From assembly GCA_964549525.1 (NCBI GenBank), contig CAZJUR010000001.1:62001-126000 (forward strand): DNA of 64,000 nucleotides. The letters are read 5' to 3'. Positions 24,424 to 33,240 of the stretch are shown one piece after another (the first letter of the stretch is position 1; each line of letters begins with the position of its first letter). A program made the translations under genes and the position numbers. A model generated the notes under the pieces. The model did not search any database. It saw nothing but the letters and a program-made list of their open reading frames with translations, and was not told the DNA's origin. Source of the stretch: CAZJUR01 sp964549525 (GTDB taxonomy: Bacteria; Patescibacteriota; Saccharimonadia; Saccharimonadales; Saccharimonadaceae).

Positions 24424-25527
24424 ATGAAAAAAATAGTTATTGACGCACGTATTATTAACACTTCCACTGGGAGATATATTGAGCGGCTTCTCACCTGTTT
24501 GCAGGATATTGACACAACAAACCACTACACTGTTCTCGTGAAAAAAAAAGATGTTATGTATTGGGTGCCAAAAAATAAAAATTTTGTCGTTCAAGTCGCC
24601 GACTATGATAACTTTTCATTCAATGAACAGTTGGGATTTGCGTGGTTTCTCTATAAACAAAAACCAGACTTGGTGCATTTTTGTATGCCGCAACAGCCTA
24701 TTCTCTATTTTAAAAAATCTATCACAACTGTACATGATCTTACACTCCTAAAGACATATAATACTGATAAAAATTGGTTAATCTACCATTTAAAGCAACT
24801 TGTAGGGCGGTTTGTCTTCTGGTGGATAATGCATAAATCTGTAAAAATAATCGTACCTACAGACTATACAAGGGAAGAAATTATAAAACGCTATAAGCTA
24901 AACAAAAATAAGCTTATAAAAACACACCTAGCTGCTGATATTAATGATAGAAAGGCTAAAAAAAGAAGTCTTCCCTTTAAAAAATATCTTTTGTATGTTG
25001 GTCAGCAAAGTGACTATAAAAACGTACGCTGTCTTATAAGAGCACACCAAAAACTCCTGGATAAGCACCCAGATCTCGGTCTTGTATTTGTTGGCAAAAA
25101 GGATACACTCACCTCTCGCAATGAAAAATGGGTACAAGAAAATACCTATAAAAACATTGTTTTTACTGGCTTTGTTGATGATGCAGAGCTATCCTACCTC
25201 TATAAAAACAGTCTGGTGTATGTTTTCCCGAGCCTCATGGAAGGCTTTGGGCTACCAGGACTTGAAGCAATGGCACACGGCGCCCCAGTAGCAAGCTCAA
25301 ACGCGACCTGCTTACCAGAGGTATATGGCGAAGCTGCACATTATTTTGACCCAATGAGTGTAGAAGATATGTCACAAAAAATTAATGAAATAATTACTCG
25401 TCAAAAATTACGTGATAAGTTGATTACACTCGGCTACCAGCAAGTAAAAAAATACTCATGGGCTACCATGGCGGAGCAAACGCATAGTGTATACTTGGCT
25501 GCACTAGAAAGGAATGACCGTTCTTAA
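24424..25527 (+). CDS. GT4-type glycosyltransferase
   Basis: 367 residues. The start KKIVIDARIINTSTGRYIERLL has the ligand loop in a slightly unusual form (STGRY). The hinge has YLLYVGQQSDYKNVRCLIRA and the donor motif is SLMEGFGLPGLEAMAHGAP (E-x7-E), followed by SSNATCLPEVYGEAAHYFDP. It is similar in build to the 16257 product. It stands alone on the plus strand with its own -10 box and overlaps the convergent GT-C-like gene by 24 nt. Confidence 0.9.
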   Translation: MKKIVIDARIINTSTGRYIERLLTCLQDIDTTNHYTVLVKKKDVMYWVPKNKNFVVQVADYDNFSFNEQLGFAWFLYKQKPDLVHFCMPQQPILYFKKSITTVHDLTLLKTYNTDKNWLIYHLKQLVGRFVFWWIMHKSVKIIVPTDYTREEIIKRYKLNKNKLIKTHLAADINDRKAKKRSLPFKKYLLYVGQQSDYKNVRCLIRAHQKLLDKHPDLGLVFVGKKDTLTSRNEKWVQENTYKNIVFTGFVDDAELSYLYKNSLVYVFPSLMEGFGLPGLEAMAHGAPVASSNATCLPEVYGEAAHYFDPMSVEDMSQKINEIITRQKLRDKLITLGYQQVKKYSWATMAEQTHSVYLAALERNDRS

Positions 25528-27048
25528 TATTTTTCTCAGTGAATTATTTAGTGAGGTAATAGTCTGACGCTGTTCCTGCCAATACCATCGCTGATTGCTG
25601 TATAAAATATAATTTCCACCCCCCCCACCTTGTGTAAAGAGAAGAAGAAAAATCGTTAGTATGATAGCTCTGTTTTTTGTGTTACGGAGTGCCGACGCTA
25701 GGGCTAGACCTACGACTGCTAGAATCGGAATAAGTAGAGGAATAAAATACCTCCCCTGTGCCGCTGTCCCTGCACCAATACGAAGATAGTCGGTATAATT
25801 TCGTATCCACAAGCTCGTGGTGTAAATTATCAACACCAGCGCTATAAGAGCGATCAGTTTTTTGTGTGGTATATGACGCCAGTATCGCCAGACAACAAAA
25901 AGTGAGATTACTGCAATAACCCATCCGCTATAGCGAAGTACCGGATTACCCGCGCTCGCCTGTAAACTACCCGGTCCGCTCGGTAAATGACGGAGTTCAA
26001 GTGGTTTATCGGTTTGGTTGACTAATGCACCCACTACAAAAAAATCATTAAAGATGTGTGGCGCCCAGTATCCGGTGGTATAAACAAGTGGATTATCACG
26101 AACCACCTGCTTAGCATCGTTCGCCTCTTTCCAGGTAGTATCCCTTCTCCACACAGTGTATTGCATACACTCCTCTCTGGTATGTATACGATCGCATTTT
26201 GGCTCAATGTTTCTATGCTGAATGATATTTACAATATACCGCTCAGTAAATAAACCCGCCGCGATACACACGATAACGAGTAGCGGTACAGTGATTAGCC
26301 GATGAGCTTTCTTTAAGTCAGCTATAAGATAGTTCAGCGCATTCATTCCAGTGTTTTTATAGAGACTCATTACACAAAACACCACCGCTGCAAACGCAAT
26401 CGGAAGAATAGTAAATTTAACCAGACTACCGACTAAAGCTAGTGCTGTGAGTGCAACAAACCACAACGAATAATTTTTTTGTTTTTCGGTCGTTCGTAAT
26501 GCCGCGTATAACAGAGAAGGAATTACCATAAAAGCCAATGCATCATAATTAAGCTGAGACAACGCAAACGGCACGAGCGGTATAAGGGTAAAAATGACAA
26601 GCGCGCTGTGTGTTATTGCTGCTGATACACCTGCTCGAAGTAGAAATAATCGAAACATCACCATTCCTAATACGACCAGAGCGATGCAAATAAAACGAAG
26701 GCTTATGACAATGGCCTGAATATCGTTAGTAAACAATGTAATAAATCGATATGGAAAACTCATTACATAGTGAAATAGATATGACCCATAGCGCGTTATG
26801 TCACCATGAAAGGCGGCTTCGGGCGGCTGACTTGTAATAAAAGGGCTGACTTGGCGCGAGTAGATATCAATAATACCTAGATGATATTCTTCGTCAAACA
26901 GCATGGGATAGTTTGTGCTGTAAGCGATATACCCCATTTGTATAGTGAAGGCTATGAGAATATATATAAAAAAGGTGCGAGATCTCAGAAAATTACCAAT
27001 ACGTGGCCAAAATGCACGATTTTTTGCCTGCTTTGGTGTTTTAGCCAT
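25504..27048 (-). CDS. Polytopic membrane protein, GT-C-like (DUF2142-like) glycosyltransferase candidate
   Basis: 514 residues with about ten hydrophobic segments. The first external loop holds MLFDEEYHLGIIDIYSRQ, an acidic DEE..H motif like the catalytic loop of GT-C and DUF2142-type proteins. A central soluble loop (about 275-345) contains three Cys. It probably uses polyprenyl-phosphate sugars on the outer face (inference). It follows khpB with an 8-nt gap on the same strand, so it may be transcribed from the rpmH-rnpA-yidC-khpB unit, although its role belongs with the glycan cluster. Confidence 0.6.
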   Translation of the reverse strand: MAKTPKQAKNRAFWPRIGNFLRSRTFFIYILIAFTIQMGYIAYSTNYPMLFDEEYHLGIIDIYSRQVSPFITSQPPEAAFHGDITRYGSYLFHYVMSFPYRFITLFTNDIQAIVISLRFICIALVVLGMVMFRLFLLRAGVSAAITHSALVIFTLIPLVPFALSQLNYDALAFMVIPSLLYAALRTTEKQKNYSLWFVALTALALVGSLVKFTILPIAFAAVVFCVMSLYKNTGMNALNYLIADLKKAHRLITVPLLVIVCIAAGLFTERYIVNIIQHRNIEPKCDRIHTREECMQYTVWRRDTTWKEANDAKQVVRDNPLVYTTGYWAPHIFNDFFVVGALVNQTDKPLELRHLPSGPGSLQASAGNPVLRYSGWVIAVISLFVVWRYWRHIPHKKLIALIALVLIIYTTSLWIRNYTDYLRIGAGTAAQGRYFIPLLIPILAVVGLALASALRNTKNRAIILTIFLLLFTQGGGGGNYILYSNQRWYWQEQRQTITSLNNSLRKILRTVIPF

Positions 27049-27056
27049 GTAAGCGC

Positions 27057-27518
27057 TTACGACCGCTTAGAGATAACGATATGTCGATCACGACCTTCAC
27101 CCTCAGAGTGGCTTTCAAGCTCGGGGTATTCTTGCATGGCTTGATGCACCACACGACGATCTGCCGGATTCATTGGTTCCAGCGCCTGTGATTCGCCATC
27201 TTGTAAGACTTTCTGAAAGGTATCTTGGAGGTTTTTTATCAATCGTTCGGCTCGGTGGGCTTTATAGTCTGCGATATCAATATTAGTTCGATACAGTTCG
27301 GCTTGTTTGTTTTTGAGGGTAGTTGAGACTAAATATTGTATGCTGCGAAGTGTATCACCTTTAGTGCCGATTAAAAAGCCGTTTAGATGCGTGCTGGGAA
27401 TCTTTAATTCAATGACGTCATCACTCACATGAGTACTGACATCTATATTAACCCCAAAAAAAGACAAGAGGTCTTCGAGGTATTTTTTTGCAAATAGTGC
27501 TGAATGTTCTCTATCCAT
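27057..27518 (-). CDS. khpB: RNA-binding protein KhpB/Jag (KH and R3H domains)
   Basis: 153 residues. The central part is a KH-type domain (STHLNGFLIGTKGDTLRSIQYLV, GxxG-like loop around 69-72) and the C-terminus is an R3H domain (NPADRRVVHQAMQE, with R..(x3)H, then RDRHIVISKR). An N-terminal Jag domain is short. KhpB binds RNA with KhpA and affects cell wall synthesis and division in Gram-positive bacteria. It overlaps the yidC stop by 1 nt, the usual gene order near the origin. Confidence 0.9.
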   Translation of the reverse strand: MDREHSALFAKKYLEDLLSFFGVNIDVSTHVSDDVIELKIPSTHLNGFLIGTKGDTLRSIQYLVSTTLKNKQAELYRTNIDIADYKAHRAERLIKNLQDTFQKVLQDGESQALEPMNPADRRVVHQAMQEYPELESHSEGEGRDRHIVISKRS

Positions 27519-28468
27519 TATCTACTCCCCTTTTTACGGCGCTTCTGTTTGCGGGGTTTTGCGACCAACTGTGCTTCTTTGGCAGTTTTTATACGCACGA
27601 CTGTTCCGTTTTTACCGCGCTTTTCTCTTTGCTTTGCTGGTTTTTCTACCAAATCAATCATTTCCTCCTCGTCTTGCTTTAGGGCTAAATGCTGCTGAAT
27701 AACAGCGACAAAGCTGGACATTGCGTAATACAATACCACTGCGCCAGGTAGGTAGAGCGAGATACCAGTCAACATGATTGGCATCAAAACTGCCATTTGA
27801 TTGCCCATTGCCGTACTAATATCAGATTGATCCGCTTGTTTACCCTGTGAAGCCTCACGTAAAATATCTCGGAGCTTTTTTTGTTCACCGCTTTTTGGCA
27901 ATAATTGTTTGGTTTGGACATATTGAACTATGCCTGCTACGAGGGCAAGGAGCGCAAGTGTTATAGAAAAGCCTTTTGGACTGATTGCGGCTTGTGTAAG
28001 ATCAAATAATCCCAAAAATTGTTCGTTGAAGTGCTTCCCGCTTGCAGCAAGCGTTTCAGAAACACGTGGTAGCTCTTTTACAAAGTTATAGAGGTGGCGC
28101 GCAATCTGATCTTGGTGATTAGATATGACATTAATAACCTGATAGATACCAATAAAAATGGGTAGCTGAATAAGGAGTATAAAGATAGAACTAAATGGTT
28201 TTATACCTTTTTCTCGATATAACTCCATCATCATTTGACCCTCAAGCTGTCGATTCCCTTTTGTTTTTTGTTTTATTTTTTTTAGTTCTGGTTGGATTTG
28301 GCGCATGAGTCGTGTTTGGTGAAGCTGCTTTTTTAGTAACGGCCATAGCGCAAGTCTTACAAAAATAGTAAAGATAATAATACTGATACCAAAATTAGCA
28401 GTATATTCATATAAAAATAGTAATGCGTTGAAAATTGGCTGCACAATAAAAACATCAAATATATTCAT
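27518..28468 (-). CDS. yidC: Membrane protein insertase YidC (Oxa1/SpoIIIJ type)
   Basis: 316 residues. Like Gram-positive YidC proteins it lacks the large periplasmic P1 domain. The first core helix region is TANFGISIIIFTIFVRLALWPLLKKQ, with the conserved Arg in the groove. A cytoplasmic helical hairpin follows, then further helices around 100, 175 and 235-265. The C-terminal tail is strongly basic (KPRKQKRRKKGSR), suited to ribosome contact. The start has a good AAGAGGAG site. The gene sits between rnpA (26 nt upstream) and khpB. Confidence 0.95.
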   Translation of the reverse strand: MNIFDVFIVQPIFNALLFLYEYTANFGISIIIFTIFVRLALWPLLKKQLHQTRLMRQIQPELKKIKQKTKGNRQLEGQMMMELYREKGIKPFSSIFILLIQLPIFIGIYQVINVISNHQDQIARHLYNFVKELPRVSETLAASGKHFNEQFLGLFDLTQAAISPKGFSITLALLALVAGIVQYVQTKQLLPKSGEQKKLRDILREASQGKQADQSDISTAMGNQMAVLMPIMLTGISLYLPGAVVLYYAMSSFVAVIQQHLALKQDEEEMIDLVEKPAKQREKRGKNGTVVRIKTAKEAQLVAKPRKQKRRKKGSR

Positions 28469-28494
28469 GGGTCTCCTCTTGTCTTTCTCTTATT

Positions 28495-28842
28495 TTACTG
28501 TAAAAGTAATTCTTTTTCCAGAAGAGATAAAAGCGAGTCGTGCAGTTCGTTGGGGGTTAAGTTTATGATTGAAAGATCATTTATTATTACAGCAATATCG
28601 TAGCTCGGTTGTATCATATCGAGTTTTAAGCGAATTACTTCATACACACGACGGCGAATTGCATTGCGTATTACCGCACGTTTTGAAATCTTTTTTGATA
28701 CTACAACCGAAAACCTGGTATGAACACGACGTGTATTTTTGCAGTACCGAAGCGTAACATACTTCCCTCGAGCTGTTTTACCATTTCTATACACATACCG
28801 AAGGCTACCGTGTCCATGAAATCGGTGGTTATGTGACAACAT
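28495..28842 (-). CDS. rnpA: Ribonuclease P protein component
   Basis: 115 residues, highly basic. RnpA helps the RNase P RNA to mature tRNA 5' ends. The RNR signature is present as KRAVIRNAIRRRVYEVIR (about 54-71), and the N-terminal SHNHRFHGHGSLRYVYRNGK carries the aromatic pre-tRNA contact region. It follows rpmH by 21 nt, the classical rpmH-rnpA pair. Confidence 0.95.
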   Translation of the reverse strand: MLSHNHRFHGHGSLRYVYRNGKTARGKYVTLRYCKNTRRVHTRFSVVVSKKISKRAVIRNAIRRRVYEVIRLKLDMIQPSYDIAVIINDLSIINLTPNELHDSLLSLLEKELLLQ

Positions 28843-28863
28843 ACTTATTATTATACGTGTTGA

Positions 28864-29001
28864 TTAAATACTAAGTTTCAAGCGTTTTTTTAAGCGACGA
28901 GCTTTCAGTACCATTCTTCCAGCTTTTGTCGACATACGTGCACGAAAACCGTGTTTTCGAGCACGGCGACGTGTTTTAGGTTGGTGTGTTCTTTTTGGCA
29001 T
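28864..29001 (-). CDS. rpmH: 50S ribosomal protein L34
   Basis: A short gene of 45 codons. The product begins MPKRTHQPKTRRRARKHGF, contains RARMSTKAGRMVLKARR and ends KKRLKLSI, a near-perfect L34. It is the first gene of the minus-strand unit rpmH-rnpA-yidC-khpB and lies about 220 nt from dnaA, which is divergent. Confidence 0.97.
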   Translation of the reverse strand: MPKRTHQPKTRRRARKHGFRARMSTKAGRMVLKARRLKKRLKLSI

Positions 29002-29051
29002 ATTGGTAGTTATTGTAGCATTTTTTGACACAAAATCAAAGAGTCAGTCTA

Positions 29052-29167
29052 GTTTTCCACTGTTCGAATGTTCTATTCCACAGGTTTTCATCTGTTATAT
29101 ATACGCTGTGTAAAAACTGACCCCTTTAACACTTTTTTTCACTCAAATTGTTTGTGGTTGTGGAAAA
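29052..29167. other. DnaA-box cluster upstream of dnaA
   Basis: Between rpmH and dnaA there are 9-mers fitting TTWTNCACA: TTTTACACA on the minus strand at 29107-29115 and TTTTCCACA on the minus strand at 29159-29167, plus TTTTCCACT (one mismatch) on the plus strand at 29052-29060. They could form part of a bipartite origin or serve dnaA autoregulation. The rest of 29002-29222 carries the divergent promoters. Confidence 0.55.
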
Positions 29168-29222
29168 AGTGCCTGATATCGTATAGTAGTAAGTACTTAC
29201 AATAAAAGCGAGGAGTGATAGT

Positions 29223-30572
29223 GTGCCAGTAGAGCATTCACTGTGGCAAGCAGTGTTGGGCGAGATTGAATTATCTATTTCGCGTGCTGCATATGCTGCT
29301 TGGTTCAAAAAAACTGAGTTGCATAGTGTGTCTGATGATGGAGTGGTGACTATTTCTGTGCCGAATATTTTCACTAAACAACAGCTTGAATCACGCTTTA
29401 GTACTCAAATAGCGTCTTTATTACAAAAAAATGGTGTTGATGTACAGAAAATTGTATTTATTATCACCTCTCACCGAAAAGTAATCACTGAAGATCGACA
29501 ATCTAAAAAAGCCGTATTCCCAACACCTAGTCACAACTCTTCCCAAAACACCGTCACTCCCCAACTCAACCCCAAGTATCGTCTGGATAGTTTTGTGGTT
29601 GGTTCATCAAACGATTTAGCGTATACGGTTGCGCAGTCGATTGTAGAAAAACCGGGTGAAAGATACAATCCGATGTTTATTTATGGCGGAGTTGGACTAG
29701 GAAAAACACACTTGATTCAAGCGATTGGTAATGAAATAACCCACAAGCATCCTAGTAAAAAGGTTTTGTATATAAACACCGAAACATTTGTAAATGAATT
29801 TATTCAGTTTCTCCGTACTAAAAAAGGTAATTTTTCAGATAGATATCGTAGTGTTGATGTGTTAATTGTTGATGATATTCAGTTTATTGCTGGTAAAGAA
29901 ACTACTGAGGAGGAATTTTTTCACACATTTAACTCGCTCCATCAAGCAAATAAACAAATCATTATTAGCTCTGATAAACCGCCAAAAAAAATCCCAACTA
30001 TTACTGACCGTTTACGTAGCAGATTAGAGTGGGGTATGGCAATTGATATACAATTACCAGATTTTGAAACACGCTGCGTCATACTTGAAACCAAAGCACA
30101 TGCTGCTGGTATGGATATAAATCGTGAAACAGTCGAATTTTTAGCAAATAATATCAAAACAAATGTTCGTGAACTCGAGGGAGCTTTAAACCAATTACTG
30201 GCGTTTTGCGAGATGAGGGGTATTCCACCAAACCTAGAAACTGCCGAAGGGTTGCTTGGTAATATACAGCAAGCTCGCCCACGCCACCTCACACCAAAAC
30301 ATATCATTCATAAAGTTGCTCAACATTTCCAAATTGATATTACAGATATATGTAGTCCTAAACGTGACAAACATATCATTGTACCTCGTCAAATTGCAAT
30401 GTATCTACTTCGTAGTGAACTACACGCCAGTTTCCCAAAAATAGCGGAAGAATTAGGTCGTAAGGACCATACCACCGCTATGCATTCAGTGGAGAAAATT
30501 ACTCGCTCGATTAAATTAGACTATTCTATTCGGGAAAATGTCGCTGAAATTAGGGAGAAATTATATGTGTAA
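29223..30572 (+). CDS. dnaA: Chromosomal replication initiator protein DnaA
   Basis: 449 residues, starting at GTG with a GAGGAG site just upstream. Domain I (about 1-80) includes ISRAAYAAWF; a short linker follows. The AAA+ domain III (about 117-330) has Walker A GGVGLGKT (155-162), Walker B VLIVDDIQF and the arginine finger region TDRLRSRLEWG. Domain IV (about 355-449) contains the DnaA-box-binding signature GRKDHTTAMHSVEKI. It opens the origin and is expected to bind the boxes on both sides of its own gene. Confidence 0.97.
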   Translation: MPVEHSLWQAVLGEIELSISRAAYAAWFKKTELHSVSDDGVVTISVPNIFTKQQLESRFSTQIASLLQKNGVDVQKIVFIITSHRKVITEDRQSKKAVFPTPSHNSSQNTVTPQLNPKYRLDSFVVGSSNDLAYTVAQSIVEKPGERYNPMFIYGGVGLGKTHLIQAIGNEITHKHPSKKVLYINTETFVNEFIQFLRTKKGNFSDRYRSVDVLIVDDIQFIAGKETTEEEFFHTFNSLHQANKQIIISSDKPPKKIPTITDRLRSRLEWGMAIDIQLPDFETRCVILETKAHAAGMDINRETVEFLANNIKTNVRELEGALNQLLAFCEMRGIPPNLETAEGLLGNIQQARPRHLTPKHIIHKVAQHFQIDITDICSPKRDKHIIVPRQIAMYLLRSELHASFPKIAEELGRKDHTTAMHSVEKITRSIKLDYSIRENVAEIREKLYV

Positions 30573-30806
30573 GATGTGTGAAAAAAGTGTGCAAGAGGTT
30601 AGAAATACTCTGTGGAAATATATATCATTTTACACACAGCTTTTATTAAAAAAATTACTAGCTAGAGTTTCAACACAGGTATATACACTATTTTTACAAG
30701 TCATTTCCACGAGGTGTTGGAGATTTTTATCTCTATTAATTACTGATTTTTACACACTTTACACACCACCTACTAGTATAACTATATATAAAAAAGGAGA
30801 AGTATT
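30573..30806. other. Candidate replication origin between dnaA and dnaN
   Basis: A 234-nt AT-rich spacer with DnaA-box-like 9-mers: TTTTACACA at 30628-30636 and 30748-30756, CTTTACACA (one mismatch) at 30757-30765, and minus-strand ATTTCCACA (one mismatch) at 30611-30619. T- and A-rich tracts around 30641-30660 and 30725-30745 could melt. The position next to dnaA and dnaN is standard for oriC. The dnaN ribosome-binding site (AAAAGGAGA) closes the interval. Confidence 0.6.
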
Positions 30807-31907
30807 ATGAAGCTAGTTGTCACACAAGAAAATTTAAACCGCGCTCTGCAAAACGTTTCTCGAATTGCTAGTGCAAAAACACCGCTCCCAATTCTTAATA
30901 ACATCCTTCTCCGAACCGAAAATAATATGTTATTTATTGCCGCTACAAACCTCGAGATCGCTATTACAGAATATATTGGTGCGAAGGTTTCTAAACAAGG
31001 TTCTATTACTATTCCCGCTCGATTAATTACCGAATTTATCCATAATCTCCCAAAAGATACCGTCACCCTAGAAGTAAAAGACCAACATTTACACATAAAA
31101 ACTGAAAAACATAGCTCAATAATAAATGGACTTGGTGTGGATGAATTTCCAGAACTACCTATAATCAACGAGAAAAAAGCCATTACCCTCACCCTACATA
31201 ACAACTCGCTTAAAAGTATTATTTCTAAATCAATAATTGCCTCGAGCTCTGATACGACCCGACCTATGTTGACTGGTGTATTTTTTCATACTCATCGCAA
31301 CACCCTCTATACTGTTGCAACAGATGGTTATCGATTAGCTGAGTGTAAAGTTCAGCCACAAAAAGACAATATTTCAGCGATTATTCCTGTCACGAGCCTT
31401 CAAGAAGTTTTACGACTTATACACACCGAAGACGACGAAACAACGATTTTGTTTGATGAAAACCAAGCGCGCTTTAGGGTAGAAAAAAGTGAAATTACCA
31501 GCAAACTTATTGACGCGGAATATGTTGACTATCGGCAGCTTATCCCGCAATCTTCAGAAACTACCATTCTTATTAATAAAAATGAATTCAGTAGAATCGT
31601 AAAAATTGCTAGTTTATTTGCACGAGAAAGTGCAGGTGGTATTACAATTTCAGCCGATAGTAAAAAAGGTGTTATTTCTATCCACTCCATCGCCTCTCAA
31701 TTAGGTGAAAATACATCTGAAGCAGCCGCCACAATCACAGGTGGAGGTACTATTACATTAAATTCTCGTTACCTTATAGACGCACTTAATGTTATTGATG
31801 ATGATGAGGTGACATTTCAATTCAGCGGCAAACTTTCACCGTGTGTTGTTACGTCTACTAACCAGTCACTTGGCTATCAGCATATTATTATGCCACTCAA
31901 GAGTTAA
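30807..31907 (+). CDS. dnaN: DNA polymerase III sliding clamp (beta subunit)
   Basis: 366 residues, the normal length for three clamp domains of about 120 residues each. The start MKLVVTQENLNRALQNVSRIAS and KTPLPILNNILL are typical, as are FPELP, ATDGYRLAEC and the C-terminal end NQSLGYQHIIMPLKS (the family usually ends in a similar I.P.R/K). It tethers polymerase to DNA. It faces the T4SS-region genes, whose stop is only 2 nt away. Confidence 0.96.
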   Translation: MKLVVTQENLNRALQNVSRIASAKTPLPILNNILLRTENNMLFIAATNLEIAITEYIGAKVSKQGSITIPARLITEFIHNLPKDTVTLEVKDQHLHIKTEKHSSIINGLGVDEFPELPIINEKKAITLTLHNNSLKSIISKSIIASSSDTTRPMLTGVFFHTHRNTLYTVATDGYRLAECKVQPQKDNISAIIPVTSLQEVLRLIHTEDDETTILFDENQARFRVEKSEITSKLIDAEYVDYRQLIPQSSETTILINKNEFSRIVKIASLFARESAGGITISADSKKGVISIHSIASQLGENTSEAAATITGGGTITLNSRYLIDALNVIDDDEVTFQFSGKLSPCVVTSTNQSLGYQHIIMPLKS

Positions 31908-31909
31908 AT

Positions 31910-32605
31910 CTAATACATTGATGTATCATATTTTTCTAAAATAGGGGTATATTGTGCATTGTTTACATCATCGATAATATCAGGTGGTATATTTTTGTAC
32001 TTTTTTTTATAAATAGTTATCTGAGGAGTTTCTGAGGCAACCACCCAGACACCATCTTTTTTTAATAAAATTATTCGTAAGGTGTCTGCAATGTTTTTAT
32101 CATCACCCTTATATTGTAGGGTTGTTCCGTACCAATTACCATTTCTGTATAATTTACCCTTTTTAACAGTATAATTATTAATTTTATTCTCACCATACTT
32201 AGTTACTAAGTATTGATATATGATAGGATATTCTTTATCTAACATTACGCTTAAACTACTTTCATCCATATATGGATTGATGGTGCGGTTGAGTGGTTTA
32301 TCTTTTAATTCGATGGCTATATCCGGGTTTCTATAACCCTTTTTTATTGAATATCTAATAATATAGTGTTTTTTTTGTAACCTTATCTTTTGTCCGCTAC
32401 TTTTAATATCAGCAATAGCTACGCTGTTTTTTGGTATATTTTCTTCGTTCTGAATATAGTCGCTATATATTCTGACATTATCAATTTTTTGATCATCATA
32501 GTATACAGTTAAATCTTGTTGAGAGACGTAGTTAATCAAACCTATTATTACAAGTGTGAATAAAAAGAATATGATAAGATATTTAATTTTTTTTAATAGA
32601 AACAT
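31910..32605 (-). CDS. Membrane-anchored extracellular protein, unknown function
   Basis: 231 residues. One N-terminal hydrophobic helix (about 7-26, IKYLIIFFLFTLVIIGLINY) is followed by a lysine- and tyrosine-rich extracellular part without Cys. No domain is recognised. The next gene upstream ends 2 nt before its ATG, and the whole set down from the VirB4 region runs on one strand, so it is likely part of the T4SS-associated operon. A sheath or assembly role is only a guess. Confidence 0.6.
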   Translation of the reverse strand: MFLLKKIKYLIIFFLFTLVIIGLINYVSQQDLTVYYDDQKIDNVRIYSDYIQNEENIPKNSVAIADIKSSGQKIRLQKKHYIIRYSIKKGYRNPDIAIELKDKPLNRTINPYMDESSLSVMLDKEYPIIYQYLVTKYGENKINNYTVKKGKLYRNGNWYGTTLQYKGDDKNIADTLRIILLKKDGVWVVASETPQITIYKKKYKNIPPDIIDDVNNAQYTPILEKYDTSMY

Positions 32606-32607
32606 AT

Positions 32608-33237
32608 TTATTCACCTCCTGAAAAAGGATTATTATAATCTAAGTAACGGATGTCTAAATCTCCGGGGTTATATCCTTGTTGCCTAATCCACTGCAATGC
32701 TTTTTCTCTCCCAACAGGTGAGCTATCGTGAATTTCTATAAAAGTATCGTAATTATTTCCCTCAACACCATAGTCCATTGCATAAGGAGCATACATATCA
32801 ACTCTCGGGATTAGTTTTCTAATAGGGGTTTTTTTAATGTAATTTTCGCCTATTTGAGCTGCGCGCATTCCACCCATTTCCTCACGTTTTTGCTGGATAG
32901 AAGGATTATTATTCAACCATTGATACGCTTGATCGGAGTTTGGCTCTGGAAGTAAATTTACAGTTACATCCTTATTTACATATAATCTTTGAGTATCTTT
33001 CTTAAATCCTTTTACTTCAGCCTTGAATTCATACCAGCCTTTCTTTAAATATTTAACATCACTATCAACTACGTTATTGTTTATTGAAACCCTTGATTCC
33101 TCCGGTATAACCCTTAATGTAACCCTATTTTTACCTAGATTCGATAAGTTCGATAGAAAAACCATAGACATTATAGTAACAATTAATAAACCTAATACTT
33201 TAAACCGATTATTAGTTATTAAATCACGAATATTCAT
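32608..33237 (-). CDS. Membrane-anchored PEGA-like protein
   Basis: 209 residues. A transmembrane helix (about 13-32) is followed by a small beta-domain resembling PEGA (VTLRVIPEESRVSINNNVVD, then YLKKGWYEFKAEVKGFKK, about 38-92). A C-terminal region follows, with ENYIKKTPIRKLIPRVDMYAPYA and YDTFIEIHDSSPVGREKALQWIRQQG. The second half resembles small domains in other Saccharibacteria surface proteins but has no known role. It lies 3 nt from the multi-domain wall enzyme upstream and 2 nt from the next gene downstream. Confidence 0.6.
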   Translation of the reverse strand: MNIRDLITNNRFKVLGLLIVTIMSMVFLSNLSNLGKNRVTLRVIPEESRVSINNNVVDSDVKYLKKGWYEFKAEVKGFKKDTQRLYVNKDVTVNLLPEPNSDQAYQWLNNNPSIQQKREEMGGMRAAQIGENYIKKTPIRKLIPRVDMYAPYAMDYGVEGNNYDTFIEIHDSSPVGREKALQWIRQQGYNPGDLDIRYLDYNNPFSGGE

Positions 33238-33240
33238 AAA

